Shown piece by piece: positions 9,483-18,230 of a stretch of 64,000 nucleotides of DNA (positions within the stretch are counted from its first letter, which is position 1; every line of letters begins with the position of its first letter). The notes under the pieces are model-generated. The model had not been told where the DNA came from. It worked only from the letters and a program-made list of their open reading frames with translations, and searched no databases. Origin of the DNA: Ancylomarina sp. DW003 (GTDB taxonomy: Bacteria; Bacteroidota; Bacteroidia; Bacteroidales; Marinifilaceae); assembly GCF_029029505.1 (NCBI RefSeq), contig NZ_JAKJSD010000017.1:30391-94390 (forward strand), given 5' to 3'. A program made the translations under genes and the position numbers.

Positions 9483-10349
9483 ATGCCGATAAAATCAAAA
9501 ATAAACAGCTTGCTTGAATTGGGGAAAATAAAAATTGCCATTCCTATTGCGATTTCGTGCTTCACGGGATATTTACTTTATTCTCCAAATTTCTCGGTGG
9601 AAATGGCTGCTGTTATCTTTGGAATTTTATTGATTGTTGCGGGAGCTTCGGCCATTAATCACGTTCAAGAGTATAAAAAGGATGCTTTAATGAATAGGAC
9701 GAAGTTTAGACCGATACCATCGGGTAAACTTAGTCCCGTAGAGGCAGTTCTGTGGAGTGTTTTATTTCTAATTATTGGATGTGGCTTGTTGGTTTGGGGT
9801 GGAAATATGATGAGCTTTTATATTGCCTTATTTTCTATTTTATGGTATAATTTATTGTACACACCTCTCAAACAAATTTCTGCTTTTGCAGTTGTACCAG
9901 GTGCTTTGAGTGGTGCATTCCCACCTTTGATTGGTTATGTGGCAGCAGGTGGTGACATTTGGGCTTCTTCAATTCTAGCTTTGGCTTTTTTCTTTTTTAT
10001 TGGCCAAATTCCACATTTTTGGCTTTTACTTCTACTTTATGGTGAGGATTATAAAAAGGGTGGATTTAAGGTTTTAACAGATGTGTTTAGTATAAAGCAG
10101 ATTCATTATATAACCTTAGTATGGATGCTCTCGACCATTATGGTTGCCTTGCTATTACCAGTTTACGATGTGATAAGTTCTCAGGTATCAATCTGGATTT
10201 TATTGGTTTTGTCCCTTTGGATTATCTATTACAGTTTCCCAATCTTGAAAAATTACGATAGGTTATCTGTTAGGAAATTGTTTCTCCAATTGAATCTCTA
10301 TTTTTTACTAATCATGATCATGATTAGTATTGATCGCCTGTATTTATAA
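9483..10349 (+). CDS. UbiA-family prenyltransferase, heme O synthase (CyoE/CtaB)-like
   Basis: This 288-aa integral membrane protein has about eight hydrophobic segments. The UbiA allylic-diphosphate motif appears as NHVQEYKKDALMNRTKFRP, which matches the NxxxDxxxDxxMxRT pattern of heme O synthases with Glu in place of the first Asp. The second conserved loop (YGEDYKKGGFKVL) also fits CyoE. Heme O synthase farnesylates heme b for heme-copper oxidases, and the Sco gene just upstream supports this role. The Glu substitution makes the exact substrate slightly uncertain. Confidence 0.82.
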   Translation: MPIKSKINSLLELGKIKIAIPIAISCFTGYLLYSPNFSVEMAAVIFGILLIVAGASAINHVQEYKKDALMNRTKFRPIPSGKLSPVEAVLWSVLFLIIGCGLLVWGGNMMSFYIALFSILWYNLLYTPLKQISAFAVVPGALSGAFPPLIGYVAAGGDIWASSILALAFFFFIGQIPHFWLLLLLYGEDYKKGGFKVLTDVFSIKQIHYITLVWMLSTIMVALLLPVYDVISSQVSIWILLVLSLWIIYYSFPILKNYDRLSVRKLFLQLNLYFLLIMIMISIDRLYL

Positions 10350-10370
10350 CAGGAAACCGTATAAATAGAA

Positions 10371-10399
10371 AAGCTCGATTGGTGAATCGAGCTTTTTTA
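10371..10399. terminator. Bidirectional intrinsic terminator
   Basis: AAGCTCGATT and AATCGAGCTT form a tight hairpin flanked by A and T runs, between the convergent cyoE-like (+) and aroA (-) genes. It can serve both strands. Confidence 0.85.
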
Positions 10400-10417
10400 T
10401 ATTTTGTAATAAGAGGG

Positions 10418-11644
10418 TTAACTTTCTTCAATATGGAATCCAACTTCTTTAAGTTGTTCCCAGAAGTTAGGATATGATTTATTTACAACCATAGGATCAT
10501 CGATTTTAATCTCGGGGCGAAGCATCGCAATTGGAGCAAATGACATAGCCATTCTATGATCGTGATAGGTTTTGATAATAATCTCTTCAGTTACTTCTTT
10601 CATTTCACCATCCCAAGCCAGTTCGCCTTCCTTAGGTTCATGTAATACATAACCTAATTTTGCTAGTTCATCAATAAGTGCAGCTATACGATTAGTCTCT
10701 TTAATTTTTAAAGTTTCTAATCCTTTAAAGTGAAATGGGATATTTTTTAAAGCTGAAACAACTGCAAATGTTTGAGCTAAATCTGGCATCTCAATAAAAT
10801 CGAAAATCAATTTTTTACAAACCTCATTGCTCTGCTCAATATACATGCCTCGTTTCGAAAAATTAGTTTTAACACCTAGCTTTTCAAAAACTTCGATTAA
10901 ACCAGAATCACCTTGGAAACTATTTTTTTTCAGTCCATCCAGGAATAGTTTTCCCTTTGGCGCTAAGGCCATAAATGCGTACCAGTATGATGCGCCTGAC
11001 CAATCTCCTTCAACCGTGTAAGGCATTACTTTATACGCTTGTTTGTCAACAAAAATCTCATTCCCTTTAAATTCATATTCAATACCAAATTCCTTCATGA
11101 TATTTAGAGTCATTTCGATATAAGATCGAGACACAATTTTACCATTTAGTTTGATGCGAAGACCACTTTCAAGAGTAGGTGCAATAAGAAGAAGTGCCGA
11201 GATGTATTGAGAGCTAGTATCACCTGCCAGTTCAACTTCTTTACCTGTAATGTTCGAACCTAATATTTTGAGAGGAGGGTAACCTTCTTTTTCAAGATAT
11301 GAAACTTGAGCACCTAAAGAATTTAAAGCATCAACTAAAACCGAGATAGGACGTTCTTTCATTCTATCGGAACCGGTAAGTGTCCATTCTCCCAGAATTT
11401 TAGATAAATATGCCGTTAAGAATCGCATGCTTGTGCCAGCGTGACCTACATCAAAAACGTTGGTGTTCGAAAATAAAACCTCTTGCATTACTTTGGAATC
11501 GTCGCAAGTTGATAGGTTTTTGATTGGCTCAAAACTATAACTTAAAGCATTGATGATTTGTACACGGTTCGAAATACTTTTCGATGAGGGAATTATTACT
11601 TTCCCTTCAATGTTTTTTTCTGGCTTAGATATAGTGTAATGCAT
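10418..11644 (-). CDS. aroA: 3-phosphoshikimate 1-carboxyvinyltransferase (EPSP synthase)
   Basis: This enzyme transfers enolpyruvyl from PEP to shikimate-3-phosphate, the sixth step of chorismate synthesis. Family motifs are present: PSSKSISNR near the N-terminus, AGTSMRFLTAYL, DRMKERPI, EMPDLAQTFAVVSAL, LKIKETNRI and DHRMAMSFA. The 408 residues are slightly short but usual for Bacteroidota. It lies on the minus strand downstream of aroB-apt, separated by a hairpin terminator, so it may have its own promoter or depend on read-through. The start ATG at 11644 gives the expected N-terminus. Confidence 0.96.
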   Translation of the reverse strand: MHYTISKPEKNIEGKVIIPSSKSISNRVQIINALSYSFEPIKNLSTCDDSKVMQEVLFSNTNVFDVGHAGTSMRFLTAYLSKILGEWTLTGSDRMKERPISVLVDALNSLGAQVSYLEKEGYPPLKILGSNITGKEVELAGDTSSQYISALLLIAPTLESGLRIKLNGKIVSRSYIEMTLNIMKEFGIEYEFKGNEIFVDKQAYKVMPYTVEGDWSGASYWYAFMALAPKGKLFLDGLKKNSFQGDSGLIEVFEKLGVKTNFSKRGMYIEQSNEVCKKLIFDFIEMPDLAQTFAVVSALKNIPFHFKGLETLKIKETNRIAALIDELAKLGYVLHEPKEGELAWDGEMKEVTEEIIIKTYHDHRMAMSFAPIAMLRPEIKIDDPMVVNKSYPNFWEQLKEVGFHIEES

Positions 11645-11670
11645 GCTTTGTATCTTAAAAAAGATTGTAT

Positions 11671-11710
11671 AAAAAATCAGCCGTTAGAAAAATGAATTTC
11701 CCAACGGCTG
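11671..11710 (-). terminator. Intrinsic terminator after apt
   Basis: CAGCCGTT (11678-11685) and AACGGCTG (11703-11710) form a stem. Read on the minus strand, it is followed by A then six T. It separates apt from aroA. Confidence 0.8.
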
Positions 11711-11738
11711 TATGGTGTAATTCCTTAATTCCTAATGT

Positions 11739-12269
11739 TTAGAAATTAAAAAGTGAATCTACTTGATAGTTTGTATCTAATTTTTCGCGACCGTTCAAGA
11801 AATCTAGTTCAACCAAAAAGTTGATAAATACATTCTTAACATTGAATTTGTTAATAAGGTTAATCGAAGCTTTCGCTGTTCCACCTGTTGCTAACAAATC
11901 GTCGTGTACTAAAATAATATCTTCAGTATCTAATGCATCCTGATGAATGAACATTTCATCTTCGCCATACTCTAGTGAGTATTTTTCTGAAAATGTAGGA
12001 GCAGGTAATTTTCCAGGTTTACGTACGGGAACAAAACCAGCACCTAATTTATAGGCTAGTACAGTACCCAAAATAAAACCGCGACTTTCTAGTCCCACTA
12101 CTTTAGTAATACCTTTGTCTTTGTATTGCTCGTAAAGAGATTCGACCAAAGTGTTTAGGTGTTTTTCATCCTTCAACATTGTGGTGATATCTTTAAATAC
12201 AATACCCTCTTTAGGAAAATCAACAATATCTCTAATTGAATCTTTTGCTTCTTGAAGTTTTACGTTCAT
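11739..12269 (-). CDS. apt: Adenine phosphoribosyltransferase
   Basis: This salvage enzyme makes AMP from adenine and PRPP. The start was set at ATG 12269 (MNVKLQEAKDSIRD), giving 176 aa, the normal length. The frame is open further upstream, but that extension overlaps the aroB 3' end. Motifs include FPKEGIVFKDITTML, the substrate loop ESRGFILG and the PRPP-binding HDDLLATGGTAKAS. The gene begins one base after the aroB stop codon, so it is translationally close to aroB. The pairing of a shikimate gene with purine salvage appears to be simple operon sharing. Confidence 0.95.
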   Translation of the reverse strand: MNVKLQEAKDSIRDIVDFPKEGIVFKDITTMLKDEKHLNTLVESLYEQYKDKGITKVVGLESRGFILGTVLAYKLGAGFVPVRKPGKLPAPTFSEKYSLEYGEDEMFIHQDALDTEDIILVHDDLLATGGTAKASINLINKFNVKNVFINFLVELDFLNGREKLDTNYQVDSLFNF

Positions 12270-12270
12270 C

Positions 12271-13332
12271 TTACTTACGTTTTTCATACTGAGAAAGAGC
12301 TTCAAATATTTCTTCCTCGTTACAGATGTTATTGATAGAATAAGAGCCAATATCTTGAAGAAGTGTGAAATTAACACCTTCGTCACTATTTTTCTTATCG
12401 TGCAACATCAATTGATAAAATTCGGGGTAATCCTCGGCAAAAATAGAAAAGTCTGAGTAAATATCTGTTATATATTTCACTATCTCTTCATATTTATCTT
12501 GAGGAAATGCTTTTTTCTTGACCGATAGATAAAGTTCTCCTATCATGCCTAGTGCTACAGCCTCACCGTGGTAAAGTTCAAGCTTATGACGATGTGCATA
12601 ACTTTCGAAAGCATGACCAATAGTATGACCGAAATTAAGAACCTTACGGACATCTCTCTCCATCGGGTCTTTCATTACGAATTCCTGTTTTACCGCCACT
12701 GATTTTCTAATCAGATTAAGTAATTTGGAATAGTTAATGTCATCGAAGTTGAATGTGACAAGTTCATCTAAGTAGTTTTGGCTATAAATAATGGCATGTT
12801 TCAACATTTCAGCAAAACCAGACTTAAATTCCTTTATCGGAAGCGTTTTTAAAAACTCAGAACTTAAAACAACCATATCTGGTTGATTAATAACGCCAAT
12901 CTCGTTTTTGAGGCCATTAAAGTTAAAGCCAGTTTTACCACCTACTGAGGCATCGATTTGCGAAAGTAAAGTTGTTGGGATATTGATAAAATTACAGCCA
13001 CGTTTAAAAGTTGAAGCTATAAAACCACCAAGATCAGACATCATACCGCCACCAATATTAATGACAAGACTATGTCTGTTAGCTCCATTGTCACCTAAAA
13101 ATTGCCACGCTTTTACAACGGAATCCAAAGATTTGTTTTGCTCACCAGATTCTATAATAAGCTTAGGTAGAGATTGTAATGTTTTAATTCCTGATAGAAG
13201 GTGCCAGCAATGCTCTTGTGCACCAGAATCTATAAGGACAAAGATTTTGGATTTTGAATAAGATTCCAAAATTCTACCAAGCTCTTTTTCAATACTCTCT
13301 GTAAAAATTAAATCGTAAGATTGAGGACTCAT
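12271..13332 (-). CDS. aroB: 3-dehydroquinate synthase
   Basis: This NAD- and zinc-dependent enzyme converts DAHP to 3-dehydroquinate, the second step of the shikimate pathway. The NAD loop is NIGGGMMSDLGGFIAST. The zinc ligands and their surroundings are visible as GFAEMLKHAIIYS, LNFGHTIGHAFES and LYHGEAVALGM. The 353-aa length is normal. It is the first gene of the minus-strand aroB-apt unit and has a near-perfect Bacteroidota promoter upstream. Confidence 0.96.
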   Translation of the reverse strand: MSPQSYDLIFTESIEKELGRILESYSKSKIFVLIDSGAQEHCWHLLSGIKTLQSLPKLIIESGEQNKSLDSVVKAWQFLGDNGANRHSLVINIGGGMMSDLGGFIASTFKRGCNFINIPTTLLSQIDASVGGKTGFNFNGLKNEIGVINQPDMVVLSSEFLKTLPIKEFKSGFAEMLKHAIIYSQNYLDELVTFNFDDINYSKLLNLIRKSVAVKQEFVMKDPMERDVRKVLNFGHTIGHAFESYAHRHKLELYHGEAVALGMIGELYLSVKKKAFPQDKYEEIVKYITDIYSDFSIFAEDYPEFYQLMLHDKKNSDEGVNFTLLQDIGSYSINNICNEEEIFEALSQYEKRK

Positions 13333-13364
13333 TTGCGAACTTATTTATAGTTTCTAACTTTGGT

Positions 13365-13395
13365 CAAATATAGTATTTTAGAGAATGAAGTCAAA
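13365..13395 (-). promoter_or_regulatory. Promoter of aroB (Bacteroidota consensus)
   Basis: On the minus strand TTTG (13392-13395) is followed after exactly 19 bases by TATATTTG (13365-13372). This matches TTTG-N19-TAnnTTTG, the housekeeping sigma consensus of the phylum, and lies 33 bases before the aroB start codon. Confidence 0.8.
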
Positions 13396-13475
13396 CTTGT
13401 CTATTTTAAATTTATAGGCCATTCTATTAATAATTTATTGTAGTATTATACCATAATCTCATACTGATATTTAAT

Positions 13476-13934
13476 ATGACAATTAGTAACCAAAATCGTG
13501 CAGCTCACATAAAGCTCTTTTATTATATCGTTACATTCATTTATTTAAGTTTAACGGTATTGACAGTTTACATTAATCCAATATATATGACCGCGATTTT
13601 GGTGAGCTTGTTTATTGGGTTTGTGATGTTAGTAGGACTTAATCTGACAAGGGAGTATAATTTTATAATATATAAGGACACCGACGATAAAATTATTATG
13701 CGTTATTATCCCTTACATCCATTTCATGATAAGTTTAAATCTATTGAGATAAGCAAGGCGAGTTTTTCGCATTTCAAACTAGAAAAGAAGAGTCTGGGGT
13801 TGCGAGAAGATCTTTATCTTTTTCAATCAAGTACAAAAGGCTTAGCTAAATACCCTGGAATAAGTTTGTCTGCTTTGTCTAAAGAACAGAGAAGCAAAAT
13901 TCTGGCTTCTTTATCGAAATATTCAAAAAAATAA
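13476..13934 (+). CDS. Two-helix membrane protein of unknown function, PH-like soluble part
   Basis: This 152-aa protein has two transmembrane segments (about 15-33 and 36-55), followed by a mixed basic soluble domain of about 95 residues (YNFIIYKDTDDKIIMRYYPL onward). Its alternating pattern resembles small bacterial PH-like domains attached to a membrane hairpin. I do not recognise a named family. It is divergent from aroB and 39 bp upstream of an exported protein gene. Confidence 0.6.
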   Translation: MTISNQNRAAHIKLFYYIVTFIYLSLTVLTVYINPIYMTAILVSLFIGFVMLVGLNLTREYNFIIYKDTDDKIIMRYYPLHPFHDKFKSIEISKASFSHFKLEKKSLGLREDLYLFQSSTKGLAKYPGISLSALSKEQRSKILASLSKYSKK

Positions 13935-13973
13935 GACACTAAATATTATATCCAAACTTAATATTCTTAGAAA

Positions 13974-14540
13974 ATGAAAAAATATTTCCTGCTTCTTGTT
14001 TTATCGTTTATATCCTTGTCTTTGTTTTCTCAAAAAGCCGAAGAGGGGTTAAGAATTCAATTTGGCTTGCCATTTGCAAAATATGGGAAATTCAAGCATG
14101 ATTATAAGAATGGAAACGATACACAGTATCCTTCTTTTCATATTCAAGCTGATAAACCTTGGCGAGATGGATTTAGATTAGGTGCTTATTTAGGCTTTGC
14201 TGGTCAGAAAAATGAATCCTTATTTAATGAGTTTACAGAAATTACACATACTTACTATAGATTTGGAGGTGTTGTTTCATATGATTTGAACGATTTGCTT
14301 GATGCTATTAATGTTTCACCTGAAATTGGAGTTGAGTTATATGCTTCTTTAAAAACAGGATTTTCTTTGGAACATATTAAGGCAGAGAATGGCATTAATA
14401 ACAAGGAGAATAATTTTTTGTTTGATTTAGGTGTGTTAATAGGAGGAAGATATAATATTAGTGAGAATATTGATATCTTCTCAGAATTAGGATATGGTAA
14501 TGCAGGTTTTGTTACCATAGGTTTTGCCTTTGATATGTAA
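13974..14540 (+). CDS. Predicted outer-membrane beta-barrel protein
   Basis: This 188-aa exported protein has the signal peptide MKKYFLLLVLSFISLSLFSQ. Amphipathic strands follow, rich in Gly and aromatic residues (RLGAYLGFAGQ, YYRFGGVVSYDL, LGVLIGGRYNI) and ending in VTIGFAFDM, the usual pattern of small porin-like barrels in this phylum. It has no named family and its function is unknown. Confidence 0.65.
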   Translation: MKKYFLLLVLSFISLSLFSQKAEEGLRIQFGLPFAKYGKFKHDYKNGNDTQYPSFHIQADKPWRDGFRLGAYLGFAGQKNESLFNEFTEITHTYYRFGGVVSYDLNDLLDAINVSPEIGVELYASLKTGFSLEHIKAENGINNKENNFLFDLGVLIGGRYNISENIDIFSELGYGNAGFVTIGFAFDM

Positions 14541-14602
14541 GTGTTTATCTTTCTTTGATTTCCCGATACAAATTTCTAATTTGGATGATCTAAATCCAAA
14601 CT

Positions 14603-15709
14603 ATGGAAACACTTTATAAAGTAGCTTTTAGCTTTTTGAATGGCCTTGGGAATATTAATGCAAGAAAGGTGATTGCTTATTCTGGTGGGATAGAAGCTTT
14701 CTTCAAAGAGAAAAAACAGAACCTTTTAAAAGTTCCCGGAATTGGCAATCATATTATTCAAAAATTAGATCGTGATTCTGCATTGCGTGAAGCTGAGAAT
14801 GAATTGATATTTATTGAAGAGAATAATATAAAGGTTACATTCTATTTGGAAGATAACTTTCCACAGCGTTTATTAAATTGCCCTGATTCTCCGATCATAC
14901 TTTATTATAAAGGTAATGTTGATTTTAATGCATCACGTGTATTAAGTGTTGTTGGTACTCGAAAAGCAACTGAGTATGGCAAAGAAAATTGCACCAAACT
15001 TATTAAGGCTCTTGCCTCTCATGTTGAGAAAACAATTATTGTAAGTGGATTGGCTTATGGTATTGATATATGTGCACACAAAGCAGCAATGAAATACAAT
15101 TTACCTACCCTTGCTGTAGTTGGACATGGTTTTCATATGATGTATCCCGCTCAGCATCGTAAGTATGCTGAAGAAATTATTCAAAGTGGTGGAGGCATTA
15201 TTACAGAGTTTACTTCAAAGAGTATAATTGATCCTCGTCATTTTGTCCGTCGAAACAGAATAATTGCTGGCATGGCTGATGCAACTTTGGTTATGGAATC
15301 AGCTAGGAAAGGTGGTTCTTTAACAACAGCTGAAATTGCAAACTCCTATAATAGAGATGTTTTTGCCTTTCCTGGTCGGGTAGGCGATGTTTACTCTCAA
15401 GGATGCAATCATTTGATTAAAACGAATCAGGCTCACCTTATAGAATCAGTTACCGATTTGGAATACATTCTCGGTTGGGAAAATGATGATTCTAAAAAAG
15501 ATGCATTCCAGGCAAAAATGTTCGTTGAACTTTCTCCTGAAGAAGAGTTGCTCATTTCTTTATTAAATAAAGAAAAAAAGTTGGGAATAGATATGCTTTC
15601 AGTAAAATCAAATTTGCCAATGAGTCGTGTTTCGAGTTTGTTGCTGAAAATGGAATTTGAAGGACTAATTAGAGCACTTCCGGGTAAAATCTACTCTTTA
15701 ACCACATGA
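14603..15709 (+). CDS. dprA: DNA-processing protein DprA
   Basis: DprA binds incoming single-stranded DNA and loads RecA during natural transformation. This 368-aa protein has an N-terminal HhH-like segment (VPGIGNHIIQKL). Its Rossmann-type core carries VVGTRKATEYG, SGLAYGIDICAHKAAM, GHGFHMMYPAQH, FVRRNRIIAGMADATLV and KGGSLTTAEIA. The C-terminal winged helix (about 310-365, LLNKEKKLGIDMLSV) is the DML1-like domain. The ATG at 14603 gives the expected start. It appears to be a single-gene unit. Confidence 0.96.
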   Translation: METLYKVAFSFLNGLGNINARKVIAYSGGIEAFFKEKKQNLLKVPGIGNHIIQKLDRDSALREAENELIFIEENNIKVTFYLEDNFPQRLLNCPDSPIILYYKGNVDFNASRVLSVVGTRKATEYGKENCTKLIKALASHVEKTIIVSGLAYGIDICAHKAAMKYNLPTLAVVGHGFHMMYPAQHRKYAEEIIQSGGGIITEFTSKSIIDPRHFVRRNRIIAGMADATLVMESARKGGSLTTAEIANSYNRDVFAFPGRVGDVYSQGCNHLIKTNQAHLIESVTDLEYILGWENDDSKKDAFQAKMFVELSPEEELLISLLNKEKKLGIDMLSVKSNLPMSRVSSLLLKMEFEGLIRALPGKIYSLTT

Positions 15710-15823
15710 AAAAACTAGATTTTTTTACCTGATGTTGTAGAGCAGGATTTTGAAACTTATAATTGCCTGAAAATCAATACTATTTTCTTTTTTAAAACGT
15801 TTGAATTTTTTTACTAAAAAAAA

Positions 15824-15852
15824 TTGAGGTTCTTAAAATTTATATACATTTG
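15824..15852 (+). promoter_or_regulatory. Promoter of gdhA
   Basis: TACATTTG (15845-15852) fits TAnnTTTG, with TTG 18 bases upstream (15824-15826). It lies about 60 bases before the gdhA start in an AT-rich leader. Confidence 0.55.
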
Positions 15853-15914
15853 AACCAAAATATTAACAATTGTATCACAACAATCTTATTTTAATTTCAT
15901 AACATATTTTGGAC

Positions 15915-17249
15915 ATGGAAGCGAAGATTAATGAATTCATGGAAGCCCTTAAGGCTAGAACTGCTGGTGAAGCTGAATTTCACCAAGCTGCTCAAGAAGT
16001 AGTTGAATCAGTATGGGAAACTTACGATTCAAACCCTAAGTATAAAAATGCTAAGATTCTTGAGAAAATGTGTGAGCCGGAGCGTACAATAATGTTCCGT
16101 GTACCATGGATCAACGATAATGGTGAAGTGGAAATCAACCGCGGATACCGTGTTGAATTTAACTCAGCAATTGGACCATACAAAGGTGGATTACGTTTTC
16201 ACCCATCTGTAACTCTAAGTGCTCTTAAATTCTTAGGTTTCGAACAAACTTTCAAGAACTCTTTGACTACTCTACCTATGGGTGGTGGTAAAGGTGGTTC
16301 TGACTTCAACGCTAAGGGAAGATCAGATAACGAAATCATGCGTTTTTGCCAAAGCTTCATGACTGAGTTGTGTAAGCATATTGGTCCTAACACTGACGTT
16401 CCTGCAGGTGATATAGGAGTAGGTGGTCGTGAGATCGGATACCTTTTTGGACAATACAAGAGAATTCGTAACGAGTTTACTGGTGTATTAACTGGTAAGC
16501 CACTTGAGTTTGGTGGTTCTTTGATCCGTCCTGAAGCTACTGGTTTTGGTGCTGTTTATTTTGCTCAGCATATGGTTGCTGAAAACAAAGAAACATTAGA
16601 AGGTAAAACTGTTGCTCTTTCTGGTTTCGGTAATGTAACTTGGGGTGCTGCTCTTAAATTAGTTGAGCTTGGTGCTAAGGTTGTTACTGTTTCTGGTCCT
16701 GATGGATATGTTTACGATAAAGAAGGTTTAGATGCTGAGAAGATTGATTACTTGTTGGATCTTCGTGCTTCAAATAACGACGTTGTAGCTCCTTATGCTG
16801 AGAAATTCGGTGCTGAATTTTTCGCAGGTAAGAAACCTTGGGAAGCAAAAGTAGATATGGCTTTCCCTTGTGCAATTCAAAACGAGTTGAACGAAGAAGA
16901 TGCAAAACTTCTTGTTACTAACGGATGTAAGTATGTTGTTGAGACATCTAACATGGGTTGTACTGCAGAAGCAATGCTTTATTTAGTTGATAACTGCGCA
17001 TTTGCTCCAGGTAAGGCCGCTAATGCTGGTGGAGTTGCTGTTTCAGGTCTTGAAATGTCACAAAACTCACTACGTTTCAACTGGACTGCTGAAGAAGTTG
17101 ACGCTAAACTTTCTCGTATCATGAAAGATATTCACGATACTTGTGTGAAATTTGGTACTAAGGATGGTAAGATTAACTACGTAAATGGTGCAAACATTGG
17201 TGGCTTTGTAAAAGTAGCTGAAGCAATGGTAGCTCAGGGATGCGTATAA
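15915..17249 (+). CDS. gdhA: Glutamate dehydrogenase (NADP-type, hexameric)
   Basis: This enzyme makes glutamate from 2-oxoglutarate and ammonium and is the main ammonium-assimilation entry in this phylum. The start is ATG 15915 (MEAKINEFMEAL), giving 444 aa. A TTG two codons earlier is unlikely. The catalytic region has NSAIGPYKGGLRFHPSVTLS and PMGGGKGGSDFNAKGRSD, and the nucleotide domain has LSGFGNVTWGAALKLVELGA. Codon use is strongly biased, which fits a highly expressed gene. It has its own promoter and a strong terminator. Confidence 0.96.
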   Translation: MEAKINEFMEALKARTAGEAEFHQAAQEVVESVWETYDSNPKYKNAKILEKMCEPERTIMFRVPWINDNGEVEINRGYRVEFNSAIGPYKGGLRFHPSVTLSALKFLGFEQTFKNSLTTLPMGGGKGGSDFNAKGRSDNEIMRFCQSFMTELCKHIGPNTDVPAGDIGVGGREIGYLFGQYKRIRNEFTGVLTGKPLEFGGSLIRPEATGFGAVYFAQHMVAENKETLEGKTVALSGFGNVTWGAALKLVELGAKVVTVSGPDGYVYDKEGLDAEKIDYLLDLRASNNDVVAPYAEKFGAEFFAGKKPWEAKVDMAFPCAIQNELNEEDAKLLVTNGCKYVVETSNMGCTAEAMLYLVDNCAFAPGKAANAGGVAVSGLEMSQNSLRFNWTAEEVDAKLSRIMKDIHDTCVKFGTKDGKINYVNGANIGGFVKVAEAMVAQGCV

Positions 17250-17269
17250 TCTCCTAACGCTTTATATAA

Positions 17270-17297
17270 AAAAAGCCGGCCTAAGCCGGCTTTTTTA
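17270..17297 (+). terminator. Intrinsic terminator of gdhA
   Basis: AAGCCGGC and GCCGGCTT form a perfect GC-rich stem with a CTAA loop, followed by TTTTTT. Confidence 0.93.
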
Positions 17298-17331
17298 TTA
17301 CAAAAAAGATTTTTTGAAAGATTATTCTCCT

Positions 17332-18099
17332 ATGAAGTTAATCGATACACATTCACATATATATTCCGAAGCTTTTGATGAAGATATTGTCGAAGCGATT
17401 CAACGAGCAAAAGATGCGAATGTTGGACAAATACTTCTGCCTAATATTGATTCAGAATCAATAGAGCCAATGTTTAAGTTGGTGAATGATTATCCGGATT
17501 TCTGCTTGCCAATGATGGGCTTGCACCCAACTTCGGTAAAAGAGAATTACGAAGAAGAATTAGCTATTTGTGAAAAATGGTTGAATAAAGAAGATTTTAT
17601 TGCTGTAGGTGAAATAGGTATCGATTTATATTGGGATAAAACTTTTTTGAAGGAGCAGCAATTTGTTTTCGATCAGCAGTTGAAATGGGCTGTCGGTAGA
17701 AGTTTGCCTGTTGTGATTCATGCTCGTGAATCTTTTTCCGAAATTTTCGAAGTTTTGGAATCTTTCAAATCTCAAAACTTAAAAGGAGTCTTTCATTCTT
17801 TTACTGGAAACCTTGAACAAGCTAATAGAGCTATTGATATGGGGTTTCTATTGGGATTAAATGGAATTCTTACTTTTAAAAACTCGGGCTTGGATAAAGT
17901 GATCAAAGAAATTGACACAAAATATCTGATTTTGGAAACCGATTCGCCTTATTTGGCACCTACACCCAAAAGAGGAAAAAGGAATGAATCATCTTACGTT
18001 GCTTTTATTGCAAAGAAGTTAGCCGAGATTCATGACCTGAGTATCGATGAGGTGACAGAAATAACAAGTAGAAATGCTCAAAGTTTATTCAAAATTTAG
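17332..18099 (+). CDS. tatD: TatD family metal-dependent hydrolase (DNase-like)
   Basis: TatD-type enzymes are TIM-barrel metallo-hydrolases, many with 3'-5' DNase activity. ATG 17332 was chosen (MKLIDTHSHIYSEAF), placing the HxH metal motif at residues 6-8. A TTG six codons upstream falls in the gdhA terminator tail and is unlikely. Other ligands are visible in VGEIGIDLYWD, VVIHARES, GVFHSFTG and LETDSPYLAP. The 255-aa length is typical. The paralogues YcfH and YjjV have the same motifs, so the exact orthologue is not certain. Confidence 0.9.
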   Translation: MKLIDTHSHIYSEAFDEDIVEAIQRAKDANVGQILLPNIDSESIEPMFKLVNDYPDFCLPMMGLHPTSVKENYEEELAICEKWLNKEDFIAVGEIGIDLYWDKTFLKEQQFVFDQQLKWAVGRSLPVVIHARESFSEIFEVLESFKSQNLKGVFHSFTGNLEQANRAIDMGFLLGLNGILTFKNSGLDKVIKEIDTKYLILETDSPYLAPTPKRGKRNESSYVAFIAKKLAEIHDLSIDEVTEITSRNAQSLFKI

Positions 18100-18230
18100 T
18101 TTGCCTACTGTTTATATCGAGAAAATATTGCTTGCTCAACCTGATAGGGTAAATGAATAAGTGAGCATCATATAAAATACATATTTGCCGATTTTAATCG
18201 GAATGTCAAAAACATGAAATTTATAAGTAC

